Below, in pieces: positions 11,942-24,100 of a stretch of DNA of 64,000 nt. The translations under genes and the position numbers were made by a program. The DNA comes from Azolla caroliniana (Eukaryota; Polypodiophyta), in the NCBI GenBank assembly GCA_043228905.1, contig JBHGNT010000003.1, positions 11,966,001 through 12,030,000 of the forward strand, written 5' to 3'. How positions within the stretch are numbered: position 1 is the first letter of the stretch; every line of letters starts with the position of its first letter. The notes beneath the pieces were generated by a model. It searched no databases. It saw only the letters and a program-made list of their open reading frames with translations, and had not been told where the DNA came from.

Positions 11942-12639
11942 TGTTAGGAAACAGGTCCCTCCGGATGGGAAGTGAGAAGAACAGTGTTGATGAGCAACTC
12001 AGCCGAGGCCGAATCCGGATGTGGAGTACCCGGCAACGGAAGACCCGGTGAGAATCAGATGTGGAGTACCCGACAACGGAAGACCCGACAAGAGCCGGAT
12101 GGTGAAGGCCCAGTGAGAACCGAATGACGAGTGCCCGGCAAGAGCCGAATGATGCAGGCCCGGTGAGGAGTGCTCACCGGATGAAGGGACATATTCGTAA
12201 ATATGTTTTTGAGAGTCCATTGGGACTATATTTGTAAATAGCCGAAAAGTCATATTAGTATAAATATGACTTAGGGCAAACTTAGTGTAGTAACTGTTGT
12301 CATTCTTGTTGGTGCGAGATTTGAGTGCAACCGTGTACAGAGAGAGAGAGAGAGAGTGAGAGACGAAGAGGACGTTGTCTCTGTTGTAACCACCGCTTGT
12401 GGCGAAGACAGTGAACAAGAGGTCGTTGCCTCTGTGTTCATCTATTGTATATTGTAACATTGTGATAGTTTGCAGTCTATGGACTACCGTAGTTTTTCCC
12501 GTGTTTGGGTTTTCCACGTAAACATCCTGTGTACTCTTCTCTTTATTGTGCCGTGCGTACATTACCCGTTTTCTGTGTTTTATCCTAGACTCGGTTGTGG
12601 CCGAGTGTTGTTTTTAGTTGGGAGTGCGTATTCATTTCA
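11942..12639 (+). repeat. 5' LTR of C2
   Basis: 698 bp with (GA)n at about 12340-12355, a TATAAATA box near 12262 and an inverted-repeat-rich CCGGTGAG block near 12100-12180. It is longer than the 3' copy because it has extra copies of a CCGGATG-type subrepeat. Confidence 0.9.
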
Positions 12640-12670
12640 AACTTGTATCAGAGCGAAACGACACAGAAAA

Positions 12671-15600
12671 ATTGACGAATCGTTGGGAGGCATGTTCAAG
12701 CTCACTGTCTCCAATTAGTCAGTGTGGAAGTCGAAGATGAGGGACATGCTCGTGGTTAAAGATCTTTGGTTGCCGATTCAGTTCGGGGACAAGAGACCGG
12801 ACAAAATCGATGCCACGATATGGGAGGTGATGCACATGAAGACAACGGCGTACATACGGTGCTTCATCGACATGAGTCTATACAACAACTTCAATGAAGA
12901 GAGCAAGGCTCATGAGGTCTGGGAGAAGATCGACATTATGTTTCAGAACAAAAATGTTGTTAATCAGGTTTCGGTATTTCGGAAGCTAGTAAGACTCTGG
13001 TACCAAGATGGCTCCAGCATGGCGGAGCACATGAATGCCTTCCAGGGGCTGATCCACCAGGCAACATCATTGGAAGTACCTCTCGCCGATGAGGTACTAC
13101 CACTACTCCTGCTCGGTTCCCTCCCAGATAGCTGGGAGACGTTCGTTGTCACTTTGGGCAACGCCGGGCCGGAAGGGAAACGGTTATCCCTAGCAAGAGT
13201 GAAGTCGAGCTTGCTAGATGAGGAGGCGCGTCGGAAAGATAAGGATACAAGCTTTGATTCCAAAGAGCTCATTACCGAATCGGAACGCGGAAGACAAAGG
13301 AACAGTAGTCCCCAAAACTAGGAGAAGTCGGGGACACGGTCAAAGTCAAGCGGGAGGCCTACCTGCTTCTATTGCGGCAAGCCGGGACACTTCTAGAAGA
13401 ACTGTCAGCACTTCTGAAAAGACAAGGAAACCGATGGTACCAATTCGAAGCGGACACCGGACTGGAACGGTAAAGACCAGAGGGGAACAGACCGGAAGGG
13501 AACGATGGCAATCGCGGCAAGTGAAGAGGAGTTGATGCTCATCACCGAGGAGAGTGAGCTAAACCTTGCCGGCGATGAGATGACCTGGGTGGTCAACTCT
13601 GGAGCCTCGTTCCACCTTACCCCGGACCGGAAATGCTTCTCATCCTACTTAGCCGGTGATCATGGCTGTGTCCGAATGGGGAATGAAGGTACATGCCGAA
13701 TTGTCGGCATAGGAGACATGTGGTTGACAACCCCAACCAGATGCAAGTTGTTGCTGAAGGATGTCCGACACGTTCTGGAGGTTCGACTGAACCTGATATC
13801 AGCTGGTCGGCTAGATGATGAAGGCTACACGGGTAGCATCCGGAATGAAGTCATGAAATTCAGCAAAGGGAGCCTAATTGTGGCTCAGGCCCGGAAGCTC
13901 AACACGTTGTACCTGATGCATGCCCGGTTATGCCCGGAAGAAGTGAATGTGGCATCCGACACTACTGGTGAGTTGTGGCACAAGAGGCTGTGTCACATGA
14001 GCGAGAAGGGGATGAAGAGGCTTGCAGATGACAACCTCATTCCAGTGAAGAATGTCCACTTGGAGAAGTGCACTGATTGTCTGGCCGGTAAACAAAACCA
14101 GACCTCCTTCCGATTGAGGCCACCGATGAGACGTAATGCACCACTGGAGTTGGTGCATACCGAAGTCACATGCTGGATTGCAATACTTCGTGACATTCAT
14201 AGATGACCACAGCCGGAAGTTGTTGGCCACACCATTGAAGACGAAGGATCAGGTGTTATCCGTCTTCAAAGAACTCCACGCGAGAGTGGAAAGAGAAACC
14301 GGCCGGAAGCTGAAGGCGGTTCGAGCAGATAACGGAGATGAATACCGGGGGCAGTTCGAGGAGTACTGTCGCTCGAAGGGAATCCGGCTCGAATTTACCG
14401 TGCCGAAGACGCCGGAACTAAATGAGCTGGCCGAGAGGATGAACCATACCATAATGGAGAGGGTCCGGAGTATGCTGGCACATGCAAAATTACCCAAGAC
14501 GTTTTGGGCTGAGGCGCTGCCGACGGCGACGTACCCTTGGACAGAGACACGCCGCTGAGAGTATGGACCGGCATCTAAAGGTGGTCGGGTTTCTCGCGTA
14601 CGTGCATGTAGCTAAGGACCGGAGAGGAAAGTTAGATCCAAAGACCTGGCCATGCATATTCCTCGGTTACGACGACGATGAGTTCGGCTACCGAGTGTGG
14701 GACCCGGTCGAGAGGAAGGTATTCTGGAGTCGAGATATTATGTTCATGGAGGACAAGATGCTCGCTGATTGGGAGTCGGAGAAGAAGGTAATGAACTCCG
14801 AGTCGACCAGTAAGGATCGATTCTACGGTGAGCAGACCCAACCGGCAAGAGACGAACCGGCAGAAGAAGAAGTAGAGGAAGTTGAAACCGGAACCGGCCA
14901 AGACCCCGAATCGGATTCGGATGAAGATCAAATAGTGGAGCCGGTTGCCGAAGGCCAAAGACGGAGATATCCTTTCAGAGAGAGAAGGGTCCCCCGAAGA
15001 TTTCCGGATTCAGAGCATGTGCTACTGACCGATGAGGTAGAGCCGGAAAGCTTCGAAGAAGAGAAGGATGACACCCACAACCGCAAATGGTTAAGTGCCA
15101 TGCAGGATGAGATGGATTCCCTGCATGAGAACCATACATACGAATTGGTGGAGTTGCCGAAAGAAAAGCAGGCACTCTGAAATAAGTGGGTGTACAAGTT
15201 GAAACCGGGAGATTCCGGCAACCCCCCGAGACACAAAGCCAAGATCGTGGTGAAGGGGTTCCAGCAGAAGAAGGGTGTGGACTTCGACGAGATATTTGCC
15301 CCGGTAGTAGAGATGACCTCCATCCGGACGGTGCTGAGTATAGCGGCAAGCATGGATCTCGAGGTAGAGTAGCTGGATGTCAAGACGACATTCCTTCACG
15401 GTGACCTCGAAGAGGAGATTTACATGCACCAACCGGAAGGATTCGTGGAGAAAGGGAAGGAGCACCTAGTTTGCCAGTTGAAGAAGAGCCTATACGGATT
15501 GAAGCAGGCTCCCCGACAATGGTACCGGAAGTTCGACTCCTTCATGACCGATCAAGGGTACCACAAGACGCAAGCCGATCACTGCGTGTTTGTGAAGAAG

Positions 15601-16607
15601 TTCGAAGGACGCGACTTCCTCATACTCCTTATGTACGTGGACGACATGTTAATCATCGGACAGGACCAAGCCAAAATACGGATGCTGAAGAAGGCTCTCA
15701 ACCAGACCTTCTCAATGAAAGACTTGGGTCCGACAAGACAAATGCTGGGGATGCATATTATCCGGGACCGGTCAGCGAAGCAATTGTGGTTGTCACAGGA
15801 GAAGTACGTGACAAAGGTGCTTTAGCGGTTCAACATGTCAGATGCGAAACCGGTCGGATCGACACTTCCGGCAAACTATAGGTTATCCGGTAAGCAAAGC
15901 CCGAAGACGAAAGTAGAGAAGGCGGATATGATGAAGGTTCCATATGCCTCTGCCGTCAGGAGCTTGATGTACGCAATGGTGTGGTGAGCTGGATATTGGA
16001 TACGCAATCGGAGTGGTGAGCCGGTTTATGAGCAATCCCGGCAAGGAGCAGTGGAACGCGGTCAATGGATACTCTGGTACTTGAAGGGCACTTCAAATAT
16101 GTGTCTCTGATTCGGCTCTGGTAAACCTCAACTTGACGGTTTTACCGATTCGGACATGTCGGCTGATGTGGATACTAGCCGGTCTACAGCCAGGTATGTG
16201 ATGACATATGCAGGGGAAGCTGTTTCGTGGCAATCGAGGCTGAAGAAGACGGTTGCATTGTCAACCACGGAGGCGGAGTAAATGGCGGCTGTGGAAGCCG
16301 GCAAGGAAATACTATGGATGAAGGACTTCATCGCAAAGCTCGGTATCCGGCAAGATGAATACCGGCTCTATTGCGATAATCAAAGTGCCATCGACCTTGC
16401 CAAGAACGCAGCGTACCATTCCAGGACGAAGCACATCCAGCGTAGGTATCACTAGATCCGGGAGCGAGTAGAAGATCGAGAGTTCGTGCTGACGAAGATG
16501 CACACGAACGAGAACGGGTCAGATATGCTAACCAAAGTGTTGATACCCAACAAGCTGGATGCATGTCGGAAGCGGATCGGACTAGTAAGACATCCCATGC
16601 CGGAGTG
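12671..16607 (+). pseudogene. C2 gag-pol polyprotein, multiply broken
   Basis: Full Copia order is present: UBN2-type gag (VWKSKMRDMLVVKDLW), CCHC knuckle (CFYCGKPGHF type, 13367 onward, followed by a stop), protease (VVNSGASFHLTP near 13590, catalytic Asp changed to Asn), pre-integrase (LWHKRLCHMSEKGMKR, 13975), integrase (FIDDHSRKL; DNGDEYRGQF), reverse transcriptase (LMYVDDMLIIG, 15627 onward) and RNase H (TDSDMSADVDTSRS). The start codon is ATT at 12671 where C4 has ATG, and TAG follows at codon 15 or so. At least six further stops or shifts lie downstream (for example near 15178, 15370, 15823 and 16280). Not functional. Confidence 0.9.
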
Positions 16608-16618
16608 AAGGGGGAGTT

Positions 16619-17271
16619 TGTTAGGAAATAGGTCCCTCCGGATGGGAAGTGAGAAGAACAGTGTTGATGAGCAACTCGGCCGAGGCCGAATCCGGATGTG
16701 GAGTACGCGGCAACGGAAGACCCGACAAGAGCCGGATGGTGAAGGCCCGGTGAGAACTGGATGACGAGTGCTCGGCAAGAGCCGGATGATGCAGGCCCGG
16801 TGAGGAGTGCTCACCGAATGAAGGGACATATTCGTAAATATGTTTCTGAGAGTCCATTGGGGCTATATTTGTAAATAGCCAAAAAGTCATATTAGTATAA
16901 ATATAACTTAGTGTAGTAACTGTTATCATTCTTGTTGGTGCGAGATTTGAGTGCAATCGTGTACAAAGAGAGAGAGAGAGAGAGAGAGTGAGAGACAAAG
17001 AGGACGTTGTCTCTGTTGTAACCGCCGCTTGTGGCGAAGACAGTGAACAAGAGGTCGTTGCCTCTGTGTTCATCTATTGTATATTGTAACATAGTGATAG
17101 TTTGCAGTCTGTGGACTGCCGTGGTTTTTCCCGTGTTTGGGTTTTCCATGTAAACATCCTCTGTACTCTTCTCTTTATTGTGTCATGCGTACATTACCCG
17201 TTTTTTGTGTTTGATCCTAGACTCGGTTGTGGCCGAGCGTTGTTTTTAGTTGGGAGCACGTATTCCTTTCA
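16619..17271 (+). repeat. 3' LTR of C2
   Basis: 653 bp, TGTTAGGAAATAGG to CCTTTCA. It aligns with the 5' LTR apart from scattered changes and a missing subrepeat segment near 16695-16730. Confidence 0.9.
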
Positions 17272-17276
17272 TAATC

Positions 17277-19849
17277 AAGTTTCTTACTCTCAAATGTTAT
17301 TGGTTTACTATCTTCATATAAGACAGAGCCTATAGCGTAATCGCTTACATCGGTTTTAACCTCAAAAGGTTTTGAAGGATCGGGTAAAAGAAGTGAAGGA
17401 GCCTTGCATACCAGGTCCTTGAGTTCCCTAAGGGTGATGTCTAGTGTAGCATTCCACACAATAGGTTTTGTAGACTTACACGTTTGGCCTTTTAGAAGAT
17501 CAATAAACGACGTCGTCAATTGGGATTTTCGTAAAAACACGACAAAACCAAGGAATGATCGAACTTCTCGAATATTGCGAGGAGTAGGCCAAAGCATGAT
17601 TTTCTCAATGCGAGAAGGATCAATTTCAACTCCTCATTCGGTTATGAGATGTCCAAGATAAGTAATTGATTTCTTTGAACTCACCTTTTGAGATCTTCGC
17701 AATGTTTGTAAAACAAAGCGGACATGTTTAGCATTTCTTGTAATGTACGGCTATAAACTAAAATATCTCGAAAAAGGTCATTAATTTCTTGTTGAAATAT
17801 AGCCAGAGCATTGGTCAAACCAAAAGGCATAACCAAAAACTAATAATGGCCATAGCGCATACGAAATGCCGTTTTAGGAACATCGTCCTCACTTATACGA
17901 ATTTGATGGTAGCCAATACGGAGATCAAGATTTGTAAAATACCGTGCTCCCTGGAGACAGTCAATTAGATCGTCAGCCCGGGGCAATGGATACGAATTCT
18001 TGATCGTCACTTTATTCAAGCGTCGGTAATTAATACACATACGCCATGTGCCCTTTTTCTTTTTAACCAAGAGAACTGGTGCACCCCATGGAGATTTACT
18101 ATAACGTATATAACCCATTCGTAAATAGTCCTTGAGTTGCTTAGATACACCATCCTCTTCGGATCAACTTAAGCGATAAGGAGGTATACTTATTGGTGCA
18201 ACACCAGGTACAATATCTATACGATGGTCTATATTACATTTAGGAGCTAACCCATCTAGTAGTTCACTCGGAAAAACATCACGAAAATCATTTAAGATTT
18301 CATCAAGTTGTTTTTGTTCAAAATATGTTAATTGAACCGAGACATTATCGATATTGTAAACGTGAATGCCCGGATCAAGTACACAATAAAATAAAGTAGA
18401 ACAAGACAACTCGGAAATTAATGGAGAGGAAACAATCGAGAGGGATTGTTTTTTTGCACATTGAATAAAATGAGTACAATCGTTCAGTACAAAAGTTATT
18501 GAATGATGAACCCAATCAATAGATAAAGAAGAGTTTTTATTATAAAACCAGGGATAACCCAGTATTACAACAGTGGTACAAAGATTCATTACATGGAAGT
18601 CTACTTCCTCTATATAAGTATCAATAGAAATTCCTAATGAATGAATCGCCCTGTTGATGTATTGTACTCTTCCATCAGCCAAGTGCACCCTATAGGTCTG
18701 ATCATTCATGGAGGGTTGGATTCCCCATATCTAAACCAAACAATCATTCACAAAATTGTGTGAGCTTCCCAAATCACACAAACATTGTGCGGGAGATGCA
18801 TTGATATACCCGTTTGCATGTAGTAAATCATTGGGACCCAATACATAGTGAGGGAAAGAACATTGACAATTACTTAAATGATGTGTATAGACTTAAAGGA
18901 CGTTAGGAATGTGACCTTTATGGTCTGTAGCTTTTGCTTTGTTGTCGTGCCCTTTCCATTGGAGCTTTCGACATTGTTCTTTTGTATGACCATTCTTTTT
19001 GGAGAACACGCAAAAAGGATGTCGTCGCTTACAATCGCGATCCATGAATTCGTTGGGTGTCTTGCGTTTCCCAACGAATTGCGACTACATAGTCCCGGGC
19101 GCTTCGTTGGGTTTATTGTGGTCCTTCTTCGAAGTGCGTTGATAGCGTAGAGCTATTTCAACGGCCTCTTCGAAGGATTTTGGATCCTTATTGTGCACTA
19201 TCCAGTGATAGTCCAAATTGGGGATGCCATTGACAAAACAAGCTATTAACCAATTGTCCCCTTCTAGACCCGATTTTTGGATTTGGGTTCTAGCATGGTG
19301 GACATAGTCTTCTAGCGAAGAAAACTTCCTGCTAGAAAGGTTCATTAAAGTTTGATCTGCCTCGGTTTGAGAGGGAGGTTGTAGAAATTGGCCTTTAAAA
19401 ACTGTGACAAAATCTGTCTAGGTATCGGGCAATTTCCCCAAAGTTCGGAGCCCACGCCACCCGGCTGCGGCCTTACCCCCTAGTTCTCGGCTGACATATG
19501 CAATCTTCGTACTATCTAGCATGGGATAGAGCTCAAAATGAGACTCCCATCGGCCCAACCATGTGGAGATTGCTTCTTCGGTTCTTTCCTTTTTTTCTCC
19601 TATAAATGGCTTAATGACAAACGATGGTTCACCCTGTCACTCATCAGGTCTATTAGTCTCACATTGTAAACTAATGACACGTGCCTCGAGTGCACCATGA
19701 GATTGCCGAAGTTTGGTCATCTGTTGAGCGGTGAAACTAAGGTATTGGCTTATTTGTTAAAAATACATCTCAATGGACATTTGTCTAGGAGGATTTCCTT
19801 AAGTTCTGTCGGCTTGAGTGGATGACATCGGGTCATTATTTTGAGCCAT
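17277..19849 (-). pseudogene. OUT1 gag, protease, reverse transcriptase and RNase H start
   Basis: Start ATG at 19849 (MAQNNDPMSS). Gag core DYVHHARTQIQKSGLEGDNW at 19085-19345; a CCHC region near 19000; an aspartic-protease region near 18720-18800, where OUT2 keeps FLFDSGSSHNF but this copy has stops; reverse transcriptase with [20 protein letters not shown] and [15 protein letters not shown] (17840-18118); and RNase H with FEVKTDVSDYAIGSVLY (17290-17400). The FLDD segment near 17700-17780 is damaged by deletion. Several stops and shifts; dead copy. Confidence 0.85.
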
Positions 19850-20916
19850 TGAACATTTATTTCCGGCAAACAAATAGGATAAGGTTAGACAAATAGTCAT
19901 AACATCATGTCGTGATGTAAACATATTATGGGCAAACATTAATCGATATCATGAGCTCACGTCAATACCCCTCTAGACGTATGAGATGAGGTTCAAGATC
20001 AGGTTACTATGGTAACACAAAGGTGATTTAAAAACCATGGGGGTGACAAATAAATTTCTTTCCCTGATCTCCGAGGCTCCTTGAGGCTCCCCAAGCCTCA
20101 ACCATGTGTGTTCGCGTCATGAATAGTTTATACACGAAAAAAATGTTAACAATAAACTATGGTTCAGTGCCCACATATGTGGTTTCGGCTCTTTAAGTCC
20201 TATTACGAGGACCCCGAAGTGCAATTAGACCTCATTTCTAAACATATGTTATAATCATATGTATCAACGTTGTTGTATGGTCTTGGTTATATTTGAACTC
20301 GAGACCTTGAGAACAAATGCGTTAAACACTTGAGCTAACCAATTAGGTTGCTCTTTTTGAATGTTTAATGTTTCATGGGTATAAGAGATATGCAAGGCAT
20401 TTGCCCATATATTTTTCTTTAAAAGAAACATATATGTCAAGAGTCCTTATTTCCCCCTCGTTTACCACAAATTTTGTTGGTACTTACCTAACCTCAAGTC
20501 TTGTAATTACGATGGCATACACTAAAGTGCAACCTAATGGTCAAGCCAAATGAGCCATCTTTTCGTAGAAGGCCCATGTGGGCCATCACATGGTTACGTC
20601 ATTACGAATGCCTTTCGTAAGAATGATCTCATGGTGGCATCGTATCCATGTAATAAGGGAGGGATGTTGGATATGTGTGTCATAGGAGCAACCTCACCTG
20701 AAGTGGGTTAAGCCCTATGTACTCAACACCATGGTGGCTATGATTATTTTATTACGTAATGAAATATCGAAGTGACCAACAGAGATGCAACAAAAAATTG
20801 TTTAAAAAGGGATGGTGAAAATGCCATTCTCACAAAAATGTGAGGATGGCCACCAAGATCCTTTTCCCGACAAGGACAACATTTGATAGAAATCACGTAA
20901 TATCAAATATACACAT
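19850..20916 (-). other. OUT1 long untranslated leader, gag-proximal part
   Basis: No gene. The OUT elements have an unusually long leader between primer site and gag, about 1.6 kb in OUT2 (49615-51289). It includes a tRNA-like stretch (20283-20347) and duplicated AT-rich segments. The leader was a repeated target: the DNA transposon and G1 both inserted in it. The ACAT TSD occupies 20913-20916. Confidence 0.7.
20283..20347 (-). other. tRNA-like sequence in OUT leader
   Basis: On the minus strand the stretch reads GGTTAGCTCAAGTGTTTAAC then, about 30 bases on, CGAGTTCAAATATAACC. These resemble the A box (TRGCNNAGTGG) and B box (GGTTCGANNCC) of RNA polymerase III promoters. A sister lies in OUT2 at about 50057-50118. 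No full cloverleaf can be drawn with confidence, so this is a pseudo-tRNA or SINE-derived piece at most. Confidence 0.4.
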
Positions 20917-20941
20917 GGGTAAAAGCATGCGAGTGGAAACA
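20917..20941 (+). repeat. Left terminal inverted repeat
   Basis: 25 bp, beginning GGGTAAAAGCATGCGAGTGG. The mirror copy at 31767-31791 differs only at the fifth base. The palindromic CTAATTAGCTA motifs begin within 10 bp inside it (20948 onward and 20976 onward). Confidence 0.93.
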
Positions 20942-21167
20942 CTATTATAGCTAATTAGCTACTAAAATGGCCATAGCTAATTAGCTATTTGTTTAGCTAG
21001 TCTTTCTTGTGGGAAAATCAAATATTTGAAAAACTAATTTATGAAAAAACTCAAATATTTGAACTTCTGTTTCAGACGTAGTGGAACTTGGGGAATATCA
21101 CCATCATCTAAGGTCGACTTCAATGTCATCAATTTCCTGTTTAGCCTAAGTCTGATTTTGAACGCAG

Positions 21168-24100
21168 ATGGAGTACTCAGAGCACGAACGCAGACGTAGC
21201 TCCCGCAACAGCAAAAAATCGACATTGCAGATTGAGAGCTACAACACAGAACCCGCTCGATCATCGTCCAGGTATGTTTCAGTTACAGAAACCCCAAACA
21301 TTTGTTTTTTCTTTTTGACTACTGTCTGAACTTTGGTGCCGATTCATATTTCCCCAAAATCGAATAGGGCGAAGTCCTTGGAGTCCCATACAAGGATGTC
21401 TCGCAAATCGGGGAGTAGCAACAGGTGTGTTTATATTACTTTTTTTGTGTTTAATCCTGTCTTTAGTGATTAGGGTTTGTGATTGAAATTTCTGATTAGG
21501 GTTTGTGATTGAAATTTCTGATTAGGGTTTTTGATTATAAATTTCTGATTAGAATTTCTGAATAGGGTTTCTGGTCACAAATTTTGATTACAAATTAGAA
21601 TTTCTGAATAGGGTTTTTGTTTATAAATTTCTGCTTAGGATTTCTGATTAGGGTTTGTGATTGAAATTTTTTATTAGGGTTTCTGATTGAAATTTCTGAT
21701 TAGGGTTTTTGATTATAAATTTCTGATTAGAATTTCTGAATAAGGTTTCTGGTTACAAACTTCTGATTACAGATTTTGATTAGGGTTTCTGATTTCAAAC
21801 TTCTGATTACAGATTTTGATTAGGGTTTCTGATTTCAAATTTCTGAATACAAATTATGATTAGGGTTTCTGATTTGCTAAGTTAAAGATTTTGCACCATT
21901 TTTGTTGTTGTTGATTGGGGTTTTTGATTCTCACATATTCTGATTTTGCACTATTTCTGATTTCTGAAATGATATTTCAGATGGCTCGTTCCTCCGTATA
22001 CGAGAGTGCTAAACTTCGCAAAATTTTGCGAGACAAAGGAGGACTTCCACAACACCTATGGTCTGTCACTCGAGGGTGTTGACCCTGCTGTCCTAAGTGA
22101 TAAATTGATCAGTGATATAGACTGGATGACAGTATATACAGTGCCTAGAGTCAAAGGCAAGGTCAAGCTGAAGCATGTACGAGCCGACTTGTATGATGAC
22201 TGCATGAGACTGCACCAGAAAGTTCATCAGGAGATCCCAGTCAACAATGAGTTGTCAGTTTCATTTGCTAGAGCATTTGCATATGAGTACTGCAAAACAG
22301 CGAAGGAATCTAGAGACCCTGAAATGTATAGGGTAGCTTGGGCAGTCTATGGTGAGGCATCGGTAAAAAGATGCCGAAAGATGGGGACCTTGGCACAAAA
22401 AATAGACAGATTTTGGAGCATGGCAGCTGTTGATGCAACTGCCGACTCCCAGCAAGACCGGGGGCATACACCACACCGACACCCAAGGAAAGCCAATGTC
22501 GATGATACAGGTGAGACATTGGTTAGCTATATGCTAAAAAATGTCCATGAAGCCTGTGAGACATTGGCATTTTTTAAGACTGATTTAGAGAAAGCCACAA
22601 TGGCTTCTGCAATGGAGAGCAAAGTTACTTCTGCTGTTACAACAATTAGAAATAAGATTCAGGTAACTATTGTTTTCCTGGTATGTGATTGTGTTATAAA
22701 TAACGGGTAAAATGTGCTAATCAAGCATTATCTGGAATAGGTTGCGCAACAGGAGCTTGAATTAGAGGGGCCACTGGATCCCCAGCGTAAAATAGAACTG
22801 CAAATAGAGATCCAGGTTCTTTCAATGAACCTGGACCTTCTAGGTGTAAATACTGTTGCAGATTACAATTTGGATAAGCTTCAAGTAAGTTAACGATTCC
22901 TGAGCAAAGTTGGTGTATCTTTCAACAACAAGAATAATTAATCGGTAAATTTCTCTGTTGCGTTGAAGGAACAATACATTCATCAAGAACAGGTAGTTAG
23001 CTGCCTTAAGAAGAAGCTACATTTTGTGGAGGGAATGGTAAGGACCAGACAGGATTTGGACCTGAACATTCTTGCTCCCTTACCAAATGAAGTAGAACCA
23101 GAAAATGATTTATTGACAGTTCAAGCACGTTGCATCGCTTGCGGGTTAGGTGTGGAGGACAAAACTGCGTCTTTGTTGGTTCACCTACAACCATGCAACC
23201 ACACATACCATCTGCTTTGTTTTCAACATGCCTGTCGAATTGCTACATTCTGTTTGGGAGATTGCAGTACAACTCTACCAAATGAGTGGAGAAAACAAAC
23301 AGGTATACCATACTGTAGCTAATAAGCTTAGTCTTTTCTAATTAGCTATCCTACTAGCTAATTAGCTACTGGCAGCTAATGAGCTACTAGCTAATTAGCT
23401 ATCCTAGTAGCTAATTAGCTATCCTAGTAGCTAATTAGCTATGGTACTAGCTAATTAGCTAGTACCATAGTTGTGTAAAAAAGCTAAATAGCTATCCTAC
23501 TAGCTAATTAGCCACTGGCAACTAATTAGCTATCCTAGTAACTAATTAGCTACTGCCATAGTTGTGTAAAGTAGCTAATAAGCTATCCTAGTAGCTAGTT
23601 AGCTATGGTACTAGCTAATTAGCTAGTACCATAGTTGTGTAAAAAAGCTAATTAGCTATCCTACTAGCTAATTAGCTACTGGCAACTAATTAGCTATCCT
23701 ACTAGCTAATTAGCTATCCTACTAGCTAATTAGCTATCATAGTAGCTAATTAGCTACTGACATAGTTGTGTAAAGTAGCTAATAAGCTATCCTAGTAGCT
23801 AGTTAGCTATGGTACTAGCTAATAAGCTAGTACCATAGTTGTGTAAAAAAGCTAATTAGCTATCCTACTAGCTAATTAGCTACTGGCAACTAATTAGCTA
23901 TCCTACTAGCTAATTAGCTATCATAGTAGCTAATTAGCTACTGACATAGTTGTGTAAAGTAGCTAATAAGCTATCCTAGTAGCTAATTAGCTACTGGCAG
24001 CTAATTAGCTATCCTAGTAGCTAATTAGCTACTGGCAGCTAATTAGTTGTCCTAGTAGCTAATAAGCTATCCTAGCTACTACATAGTTGAGAAAGTAGCT

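Larger units (their letters stand above)
11942..17271 (+). mobile_element. Copia element C2
   Basis: LTRs at 11942-12639 and 16619-17271 with ends TGTTAGGAAA and TTTCA. The flanking 5-mers are GAATC and TAATC, a TSD with one change, and the intact target reads GAATC in OUT2 at 47071-47075. The insertion splits the RNase H region of OUT1. The primer site is TTGTATCAGAGC (12643-12654, one change from the iMet consensus), and the polypurine tract GAAGGGGGAG sits just before the 3' LTR. Confidence 0.92.

Noticed and set aside
21425-21980. Interstitial telomere repeat
   Set aside because: TTAGGGTTT recurs, but units are about 26 bp with unrelated filler, not head-to-tail TTTAGGG; treated as a telobox cluster.
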